A stretch of 11,379 nucleotides of DNA. Source: Candidatus Cloacimonadota bacterium. GTDB lineage: Bacteria; Cloacimonadota; Cloacimonadia; Cloacimonadales; Cloacimonadaceae. The notes beneath the pieces are model-generated. The model saw nothing but the letters and a program-made list of their open reading frames with translations. It had not been told where the DNA came from and ran no database searches. Positions 6,130-11,379 of the stretch are shown in pieces. A program made the position numbers and the translations under genes. The stretch lies in the NCBI GenBank assembly GCA_012519465.1, contig JAAYQD010000034.1, positions 1 to 11,379 of the forward strand, given 5' to 3'. Position 1 is the first letter of the stretch, and each line of letters begins with the position of its first letter.

Positions 6130-6759
6130 ATAATCCGGATCAAAAGAGGAAAGGCACGCACCAAAGAGGTTGTGCCCAAAGAAAGGATTAACGAACAGAT
6201 TACAGTAAACACCGTCCGCCTGATCGGCGCCGACGGCAAACAGGTGGGCATCGTGTCCCTGCGTGAAGCCCTGCGTTTGGCAGATGAAAGCGGTTTGGAT
6301 TTGGTGGAGATTTCCCCCAATGCAGACCCGCCCGTTTGTCGTATATTGGATTTTAGCAAGTACTATTTCCAAAAGGAAAAGAGAGCCAAAGAAGCCCGCA
6401 AAAGACAACATGAAGTGGAAGTGAAGGAGATCAAATACGGTCCCAACACTGAAGAGCATGATTATGGCTTTAAGAAACGCAATGCCATCAAGTTCTTAAA
6501 ACAGCATAACAAGGTGAAATTCACCGTGCGTTTCCGCGGTCGCCAAATGGCACATAAAGATTTGGGATACAATCTATTGGAGCGTATCAAGGAAGAACTG
6601 GGTCACATCGCCGATGTGGATAGCGAGCCGGTATCCGATCGCAACCTGCTCTCCTTGGTGATGAGCCCCAAAAAGGATATCGACAAGATTCTGGAACAGC
6701 TGGAAAAACAGGAAGCAAATCCTGAAGTGCAGCAGCCGGAAGAAAATACAGAAGAATAA
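6130..6759 (+). CDS. infC: Translation initiation factor IF-3, probable AUA (or AUC) start
   Basis: IF3 binds the 30S subunit, blocks premature 50S joining and checks the start codon and initiator tRNA. From 6130 the protein has 209 residues. A short basic N-terminus ([11 protein letters not shown]) leads into the IF3-N domain (about 19-77: [34 protein letters not shown]). A lysine/arginine-rich linker helix follows, then IF3-C (about 95-185: [33 protein letters not shown]). An acidic Gln/Glu tail of about 20 residues extends past the usual end. The start rests on AAGGAGG at 6118-6124. Neighbouring genes place ATG 5-7 bases after GGAG, which favours ATA at 6130 over ATC at 6133. A GTG at 6067 and another at 6172 are possible alternatives. 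Non-AUG starts are a known infC trait (AUU in E. coli) that allows IF3 to repress itself. Confidence 0.93.
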   Translation: MIRIKRGKARTKEVVPKERINEQITVNTVRLIGADGKQVGIVSLREALRLADESGLDLVEISPNADPPVCRILDFSKYYFQKEKRAKEARKRQHEVEVKEIKYGPNTEEHDYGFKKRNAIKFLKQHNKVKFTVRFRGRQMAHKDLGYNLLERIKEELGHIADVDSEPVSDRNLLSLVMSPKKDIDKILEQLEKQEANPEVQQPEENTEE

Positions 6760-6782
6760 AATATACTACACAGGATCGAGAG

Positions 6783-6802
6783 TGGCACCTGTTTGGGTGG
6801 CA
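6783..6802 (+). promoter_or_regulatory. Possible stem-loop in the infC-rpmI gap
   Basis: TGGCACC and GGTGGCA can pair around the loop TGTTTG with one G-G mismatch. The 92-base gap also contains a competing ACAGG/CCTGT pairing (6770-6774/6788-6792) and an AT-rich stretch (6811-6840). In E. coli the L20 translational operator acts on rpmI from this part of the operon, so a regulatory role is conceivable, but the pairing is weak. Confidence 0.2.
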
Positions 6803-6851
6803 TAACGGTCTGATATATATAGATATTGATGTACTAATTAAGGAGATAAAA

Positions 6852-7046
6852 ATGCCAAAGATCAAGACAAACCGTGGAGCCGCAAAGCGGTTTAAGGTTA
6901 CCGGAACTGGCAAGATTGTGCGTCACCACGCAAAAGCCGCACATATCAAAACCAAAAAATCACCAAAACTAAAACGTAATTTGCGCACCAGCACCATCAT
7001 GGTGAAAGCCGATGAAGGCCGCGTGAAGCGGATGCTGGGTATATAA
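6852..7046 (+). CDS. rpmI: 50S ribosomal protein L35 (bL35)
   Basis: Sixty-four residues, the normal length for L35, a small basic protein of the large ribosomal subunit. The family opening [22 protein letters not shown] is intact, followed by the Lys/Arg/His-rich core ([22 protein letters not shown]) and the C-terminal VKRMLGI. AAGGAG at 6840-6845 is six bases before the ATG. The order infC-rpmI-rplT is nearly universal in bacteria. Its stop codon overlaps the first base of the rplT ribosome binding site, suggesting close translational linkage. Confidence 0.98.
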   Translation: MPKIKTNRGAAKRFKVTGTGKIVRHHAKAAHIKTKKSPKLKRNLRTSTIMVKADEGRVKRMLGI

Positions 7047-7058
7047 AGGAGTTTAATC

Positions 7059-7406
7059 ATGCCAAGATCAACAAATAATCCCGCTGCCCATCGCAGAAGA
7101 AAGAAATATCTGTTGGCCGCACGTGGCTATTTTGGCCGCCGTGGAACCACATACCGCGCTGCACGTCAGACGGTGGAACGTGGCATGGCTTATGCCTTTG
7201 CTCATCGCAAACAAAAGAAGAGAGAATTTCGCAAACTGTGGATAGTTCGCATCAACGCCGCTTGCCGTCTCAACGATATGTCATACAGCAAGTTTATCAA
7301 CGGTCTGCACAAAGCCAATATCGAAATCAACCGTAAAACCTTGGCTCACCTTGCCTGGCACGATAGCGAAGCCTTTGCCCGCCTCGTTGAAATTGCCCGC
7401 GGCTAA
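7059..7406 (+). CDS. rplT: 50S ribosomal protein L20 (bL20)
   Basis: L20 binds 23S rRNA early in 50S assembly, and in E. coli and B. subtilis it represses its own operon by binding an rRNA mimic in the mRNA. The protein has 115 residues (family about 117). The extended basic N-terminus (RRRKKYLLAARGYFGRRGTTYRAARQTVERG) and the globular RNA-binding half (RKLWIVRINAACR, YSKFINGL, LAHLAWHD) are both complete. AAGGAG at 7046-7051 lies seven bases before the ATG. A terminator-like hairpin begins about 20 bases past the stop. Confidence 0.98.
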   Translation: MPRSTNNPAAHRRRKKYLLAARGYFGRRGTTYRAARQTVERGMAYAFAHRKQKKREFRKLWIVRINAACRLNDMSYSKFINGLHKANIEINRKTLAHLAWHDSEAFARLVEIARG

Positions 7407-7427
7407 GCCGATCATAAACCTTTGTTA

Positions 7428-7462
7428 TTGCGGGTTTGAGCTTCAAGCCCGCAACAAGTTTT
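7428..7462 (+). terminator. Terminator-like hairpin between rplT and pheS
   Basis: TTGCGGGTTTGA (7428-7439) pairs with TCAAGCCCGCAA (7443-7454) over twelve base pairs (one G-U) around a three-base loop. After CAAG it is followed by TTTTATCTTT. Only 18 bases separate the T-tract from the pheS start, leaving no room for a separate promoter, so it probably acts as a partial terminator that sets read-through into pheST. The four-base offset and interrupted T-tract imply incomplete efficiency. Confidence 0.6.
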
Positions 7463-7480
7463 ATCTTTAAAGGAAGAGCG

Positions 7481-8512
7481 GTGGAAGCCGAACTAAATAG
7501 ATTCGCTGAAGAAGCAGCCGAAAAGATAGCCCAATGTCGCACGCCCAATGATATCCTCAATGCGCGTGCTCAATTTTTGGGCAAAAAAAGCATGCTCAAC
7601 GGGCTTTTTGCACGCCTGCGGGAATTGCCCGCCGAACAGCGCCCTGCCTTTGGACAGCTGATCAATACTGCCCGGGGCAAGCTTGAAAGCCTGCTTGCCA
7701 GCCGCGAACAAGAGATCAAGAGTGCGGCTTGGGAAGCGCAGGCGGCGGTGGATTTTGATTCCAGTATGCCGGGATATAGCTGGCAGAGGGGGTCTTTTCA
7801 TCCGGTCAGCATCATTCGCCGCCAGATAGAAGATGTGTTTTTGGGGATGGGCTTTGAGATTGCCGAGGGCCCTGAGATAGAGGACGAATTCCACAATTTC
7901 GATGCGCTCAATACTCCTGATGACCACCCTTCCCGCAATCTGGCAGATACCTTTTACCTGGAAAGCGGCAAGCTATTGAGAACCCAGACCTCCACGGTGC
8001 AAATCCGTGTGATGGAAAGCTTTAAGCCGCCCATCAGGATTATCTCCCCGGGACGCTGTTATCGCAACGACAAGCCGGACCCCTCCCATTCACCCGTGTT
8101 CCAGCAAGTGGAAGCGCTGGTGGTGGATAGGGGCATTTCCATGTCTGATTTGCAGGATACCTTGCAGAATTTTGCCCGGGCGATGTTTGGACCCCAGGTC
8201 AAATCCCGCATTCGCCCCCACTTTTTCCCCTTCACGGAGCCCAGCGCAGAGATGGATATCAGCTGTGTGAATTGCAGCGGCGCAGGATGCCGCGTGTGCA
8301 AAAACTCCGGCTGGCTGGAGATGGGAGGTGCCGGGATGGTGGATCCCGCCGTGTTTAAGATGGTGGGGATAGACCCGGAAATCTACACGGGCTTTGCCTT
8401 TGGACTGGGCATCGAGCGCATTGCCATGCTCAAATATGATATCCCCGATATGCGCATCCTCTTTGAAAACGATATCAGGATGTTGGCGCAATTCAAGGGG
8501 GAATCATTATGA
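7481..8512 (+). CDS. pheS: Phenylalanine--tRNA ligase alpha subunit
   Basis: This is the catalytic subunit of the (alpha-beta)2 class II synthetase that charges tRNA-Phe. The chosen GTG start gives 343 residues, typical for the family. AAAGGA at 7469-7474 is six bases upstream. An in-frame TTG at 7436 would place its codons inside the preceding hairpin and was rejected. An N-terminal tRNA-binding coiled coil (about 1-90) precedes the catalytic core. That core shows FDALNTPDDHP (140-150), the motif 2 arginine in GRCYRND with HSPVFQQVEAL, and motif 3 FAFGLGIERIAML ending near residue 317. A CxxC-x4-CxxC set (Cys262, 265, 270, 273) is common in this family. The stop overlaps the pheT start by four bases (ATGA). 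Confidence 0.97.
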   Translation: MEAELNRFAEEAAEKIAQCRTPNDILNARAQFLGKKSMLNGLFARLRELPAEQRPAFGQLINTARGKLESLLASREQEIKSAAWEAQAAVDFDSSMPGYSWQRGSFHPVSIIRRQIEDVFLGMGFEIAEGPEIEDEFHNFDALNTPDDHPSRNLADTFYLESGKLLRTQTSTVQIRVMESFKPPIRIISPGRCYRNDKPDPSHSPVFQQVEALVVDRGISMSDLQDTLQNFARAMFGPQVKSRIRPHFFPFTEPSAEMDISCVNCSGAGCRVCKNSGWLEMGGAGMVDPAVFKMVGIDPEIYTGFAFGLGIERIAMLKYDIPDMRILFENDIRMLAQFKGESL

Positions 8513-10989
8513 TTATATCCCGCAATTGGTTGGCAAAGTACGTCCCATTGGAAATGGATGACGATGCCCTCAATCAGGCACTCACCTTTTCCGGCATCGA
8601 AGTGGAGGCGATCGACCATATTCCCGCCCTGCCGCCCGAGGTGGTGACGGCGCGCATCATCAGCGCTGAAAAGCTGGAGGATAGCGAGCATCTCACCCTC
8701 TGCATGGTGGATATTGGCGATGGCAGCGAACCGCGCCAGGTGGTGTGTGGAGCGCCCAATTGCAGCGCCGGGATGGTATCTGTATTGGCACTGCCGGGAG
8801 CTGTGTTGGGAGAGCTGACCATCAAAAGCGCCCGCCTGCGAGGAGTGGAATCCCACGGGATGTTGTGTTCCGAGCGGGAATTGGGCATTTCAGAGGATCA
8901 TGCCGGCATTATCCGGCTTCCTGAAGACACCCCTCTGGGGAAAAGCGTCAATGAACTTTATGAGCTGCCGGATACCATCTTTGAGGTGGAGATAACTCCC
9001 AACAGGCCAGACCTTTTGGGATATGAGGGCATAGCCAGAGACCTGAGTGCAGCCTTGAACCTGCCTCTCTATATCAAGGAGCCGCAGCCGGTGCCGGGTG
9101 TGGATTCCGACGCCATCGGGCTTTCTCTCTCTATAGTGGAACCCCAGCTGTGCCCGCGCTATACGGCACGCCTCCTGGCAGATATCAAGCTGGCGGATTC
9201 GCCGCTGTGGCTGAAGACGGCTCTCATCAAATCCGGCATGCGTCCCATCAACAACGTGGTGGATATCACGAACTACGTGATGTTAGAGACAGGGCATCCC
9301 CTGCATGCCTTTGATTATGACCTTTTGCAGGGTGAAACCGAGGATGCCGCGCATCCCTCCATCATCGTGCGCCGTGCCAAGGATAAAGAGAAATTCATGG
9401 CGCTGGATGGCAATGAATACGAGCTGGACGGGCAAGACCTGGTGATTGCAGACGGCAAGAATGCCGGGGCATTGGCTGGCGTGATCGGCGGAAAGCAGAC
9501 CGCCATCAGTGACGCCACCAAGCGCGTGGTATTGGAATCTGCCGCCTTTCAGCCGCAAACGGTGAGACGTAGCTCTTACAACCATAAGGTGAGCACGGAT
9601 TCCTCCTATCGCTTTGAACGGCATCAGAGCCCGGAAATGGCTGCCCGCACCAGCCTCAGAGCCACCCAACTATTGGTGGAACTGGCTGGGGCAATGGTGA
9701 TTGGCGATCTTTATGACGCCTATCCACAGCCTGTCCAAAGATGGATGGTGGCACTGCGTAAGTCTCGCATCTCCCTTTTGATAGGCTATGAGATGGCAGA
9801 GGCTAAAGTAAAGGAATATCTGGGTAATCTGGGGCTGGAATATGTGAAAGACGGAGCCTGGCAGGAAGAGCTTCTTCATGATGCTTCCGAAATCAAAGAG
9901 TGTGATATCTCCTCCAAGTGTGAAGCGGCAATGTGGTTTGCCATTCCCCCCAAGAGGGTGGATCTGCTGCGGGAAGTGGATTTGATAGAAGAGCTGGCAA
10001 GGCTGGATGGCTATCATAAGGTGCCGGTAAAGACGCCGCCTTCCATCATCATGGACAAGCATGCCTATCGCATCCGCAATCAGGTGTTGGATTACCTGGT
10101 GGGCATCGGCTTTTATGAGACACTCAATTATAGTTTTAACGATCCTGCACAACTGCAGCTGTTGGGCATTGACCCTCAGGAAAACACGCATAAACTGATC
10201 AATCCCCAAAGCGGAAATCAGGCTTTGATGAGGATCTCGCTCTTGCCGCAGCTCTTGGATAACCTGCGCTATAACCTCAACCACGGGGAGCGCAACCTGA
10301 AGCTGATGGAGCTGGCGAGGCTGTATCCTGCAGACCAAAATGTGGAACCGCTGCATTGCACGGCGCTGGTGACGGGGCAATTGCGCGCCGGCCACTGGCA
10401 AAACCCCGGCAGACAGATCAATTTCTTTGATATAAAAGGGATGGTGACAGGGCTCTTGGAGCTGTTGGATTTGCCTGGTACAAAGATGGAACCCCTCGCC
10501 AAGTCCTGGCTGTCTCAAACCCGCAATCTGGCGTGGTTTATCGAAGATAAGCCCGTGGCACAGATTGGCGCCCTCCAGCCGGCTATTGCAGATAAGTTTG
10601 GCATCGATCTCAGCCAGTTGCGTCAGGAACTGTGGGTGATAGAGCTGGACGTGCATCTGCTTACAGAAATCAGCCGCAACCGCAAGCGCACCTTCGTGCC
10701 TCTGCCCCGCTTCCCCTCCGTGAGCCGTGATCTGAGCTTCGTGGTGGCAAACCACATCAGCTGGGAGCATATTTACCGCTTGGTAAAAGGCGTGGATGAA
10801 TATCTGATCAGCAATGTGGAGATATTCGATGAATATCGCGGCAAGCAGGTTCCTGAAGGTTTACGCAGCCTTTCTTTGCGTCTTATTTTGCAAGACAAAG
10901 AAAAAACATTGACAGATAATCGCATTGACGCACTTGTAGATTCAGTGATAAAAGAGCTCGCTGAAGAGTGCAAAATACAATTGAGGTAA
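8509..10989 (+). CDS. pheT: Phenylalanine--tRNA ligase beta subunit
   Basis: The beta subunit binds tRNA and edits mischarged Tyr-tRNA-Phe; with PheS it forms the heterotetramer. The 826 residues match the long bacterial form (about 795-830). Domains in order: an EMAP-like OB-fold tRNA-binding domain (about 40-150; VVCGAPN, GMLCSERELG), the B3/B4 editing domain (about 210-390; GMRPINNVVDITNYVMLETGHPLHAFD), B5 (about 405-506; KRVDLLREVDLIEELARLDGY), a non-catalytic synthetase-like core (about 515-720), and a C-terminal FDX-ACB anticodon-binding domain (about 733-826; FPSVSRDLSFVV). The B5 segment at 448-478 seems longer than usual. ATG at 8509 overlaps the pheS stop, so translation is coupled. 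Confidence 0.98.
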   Translation: MIISRNWLAKYVPLEMDDDALNQALTFSGIEVEAIDHIPALPPEVVTARIISAEKLEDSEHLTLCMVDIGDGSEPRQVVCGAPNCSAGMVSVLALPGAVLGELTIKSARLRGVESHGMLCSERELGISEDHAGIIRLPEDTPLGKSVNELYELPDTIFEVEITPNRPDLLGYEGIARDLSAALNLPLYIKEPQPVPGVDSDAIGLSLSIVEPQLCPRYTARLLADIKLADSPLWLKTALIKSGMRPINNVVDITNYVMLETGHPLHAFDYDLLQGETEDAAHPSIIVRRAKDKEKFMALDGNEYELDGQDLVIADGKNAGALAGVIGGKQTAISDATKRVVLESAAFQPQTVRRSSYNHKVSTDSSYRFERHQSPEMAARTSLRATQLLVELAGAMVIGDLYDAYPQPVQRWMVALRKSRISLLIGYEMAEAKVKEYLGNLGLEYVKDGAWQEELLHDASEIKECDISSKCEAAMWFAIPPKRVDLLREVDLIEELARLDGYHKVPVKTPPSIIMDKHAYRIRNQVLDYLVGIGFYETLNYSFNDPAQLQLLGIDPQENTHKLINPQSGNQALMRISLLPQLLDNLRYNLNHGERNLKLMELARLYPADQNVEPLHCTALVTGQLRAGHWQNPGRQINFFDIKGMVTGLLELLDLPGTKMEPLAKSWLSQTRNLAWFIEDKPVAQIGALQPAIADKFGIDLSQLRQELWVIELDVHLLTEISRNRKRTFVPLPRFPSVSRDLSFVVANHISWEHIYRLVKGVDEYLISNVEIFDEYRGKQVPEGLRSLSLRLILQDKEKTLTDNRIDALVDSVIKELAEECKIQLR

Positions 10990-10991
10990 CA

Positions 10992-11312
10992 ATGGAAAGA
11001 TTTGCCACAGGCTTACAGGAGAAGATCCAAAAGCTGATAAATCAATATACAGAAGCCAAGGCCAAGCTGGAAGAAACCGAGCTGCAAGTGCTGGAGCTCA
11101 CCGAGGAAAACGTGCAGCTAATCAGCCAAATAGACAGCGGAAACAACCAGCAGGCAGGCTTGGCACAGGAAAACCAATCTCTAAAGCAAAGGGTGGAAGA
11201 ATTGGAACGCCAGCTGGCTGACATGAAAGACGCCATGGACGGCTTCCAAGATATAGCCTCCGATGCTATTTCCAAGATAGACAGCATGTTCCCGGATGAG
11301 GAACAGGAGTAA
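10992..11312 (+). CDS. Small coiled-coil protein, possibly a ZapB-like division factor
   Basis: A 106-residue acidic protein that is almost entirely predicted coiled coil: long Glu/Lys/Gln/Leu heptad stretches at about 5-45 and 55-85, broken near residues 48-55 by a Gly-Asn-Gln linker (DSGNNQQAG), and an acidic tail ending DEEQE. It has no signal peptide or membrane segment. ATG at 10992 follows GAGGT (10983-10987) by four bases, and the pheT stop is two bases upstream; an in-frame GTG at 10968 inside pheT is less likely. Three bases separate its stop from the next gene, which looks like zapA. ZapB is a short coiled-coil partner of ZapA at the Z-ring, so a ZapB-like role is a reasonable inference from shape and position. 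Coiled-coil sequence alone cannot prove homology. Confidence 0.75.
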   Translation: MERFATGLQEKIQKLINQYTEAKAKLEETELQVLELTEENVQLISQIDSGNNQQAGLAQENQSLKQRVEELERQLADMKDAMDGFQDIASDAISKIDSMFPDEEQE

Positions 11313-11315
11313 ACA

Positions 11316-11379
11316 GTGCAAACCATGGAAGTTGAGATCTTTGGCCGCAAATTTAGATTGCGCACGGATAATACAGCCA
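11316..11379 (+). CDS. zapA: Cell division protein ZapA, N-terminal fragment (cut by window edge)
   Basis: Only 21 codons are visible. The sequence MEVEIFGRKFRLRTDN matches the first strand and turn of ZapA, whose N-terminus typically reads V-x-I-x-G-x-x-Y/F-x-L-R-x-D. ZapA binds FtsZ and bundles protofilaments at the division site. AGGAG at 11305-11309 stands six bases before GTG at 11316 and 15 before ATG at 11325 in the same frame, so GTG is preferred. Many bacteria carry zapA directly after pheT or a short gene following it, which supports the call. With so few residues it remains provisional. Confidence 0.6.
   Translation, partial: MQTMEVEIFGRKFRLRTDNTA

Noticed and set aside
5880..6359. 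Minus-strand open frame running across the infC leader and 5' part of infC
   Set aside because: It is antisense to conserved IF3 codons and crosses the attenuator; no ribosome binding site or family match.
7436..7480. TTG at 7436 as the pheS start
   Set aside because: The added 15 codons lie in the hairpin and T-tract; GTG at 7481 has a proper ribosome binding site and gives the usual protein length.
7407..7480. T-box or pheM-type Phe leader peptide before pheS
   Set aside because: The 74-base gap is too short for a T-box, and no small open frame with clustered Phe codons precedes the hairpin.
8264..8299. Four-cysteine cluster in PheS as a novel zinc site
   Set aside because: The CxxC-x4-CxxC pattern is common in bacterial PheS proteins, so it is not unusual.

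Overview
The window reads as a chromosomal housekeeping segment of a free-living, Gram-negative-type bacterium with moderate GC. Every recognisable gene is intact, apart from the two cut by the window edges. No mobile element, CRISPR array, tRNA or rRNA is visible. Pyruvate phosphate dikinase suggests a PPi-dependent, often anaerobic, central metabolism. The lineage cannot be fixed from the sequence; an FCB-group anaerobe (for example Cloacimonadota) is a low-confidence guess based on general gene character.

Minus strand, 1-2536: a three-gene unit is read leftward from a plausible promoter at 2508-2536. It encodes a DUF1232 membrane protein, the nucleotide-pool cleaning enzyme RdgB (GTG start), and a phosphomannomutase/phosphoglucomutase cut by the left edge with only a few C-terminal residues missing. 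Minus strand, 2571-5430: a single-gene unit for pyruvate phosphate dikinase (ppdK), ending in a clear intrinsic terminator.

5354-6129: a gene-free divergent region of about 775 bases, and the least ordinary part of the window. Its left part is a mosaic of short repeats: an 11-bp tandem/inverted repeat, two 34-bp hairpin repeats whose stems are identical but whose loops differ, arrays of 7-bp units, and a two-tier 45-bp inverted repeat. Its right part is the infC leader. It carries hairpins, a strong terminator-like hairpin just before the infC ribosome binding site, and an upstream segment that can pair with that terminator's 5' arm. This is the architecture of a transcription attenuator.

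Plus strand, 6130-11379: the translation operon infC-rpmI-rplT-pheS-pheT, followed by a small coiled-coil protein and the start of zapA. infC appears to start at a rare AUA or AUC codon, as expected for IF3 autoregulation. A second terminator-like hairpin sits between rplT and pheS, where it could set synthetase expression relative to the ribosomal proteins. The last two genes are probably cell-division factors (ZapB-like and ZapA).

No wholly new multi-gene system was found. The strongest candidates for undescribed biology are the infC leader switch and the structured repeats beside it.
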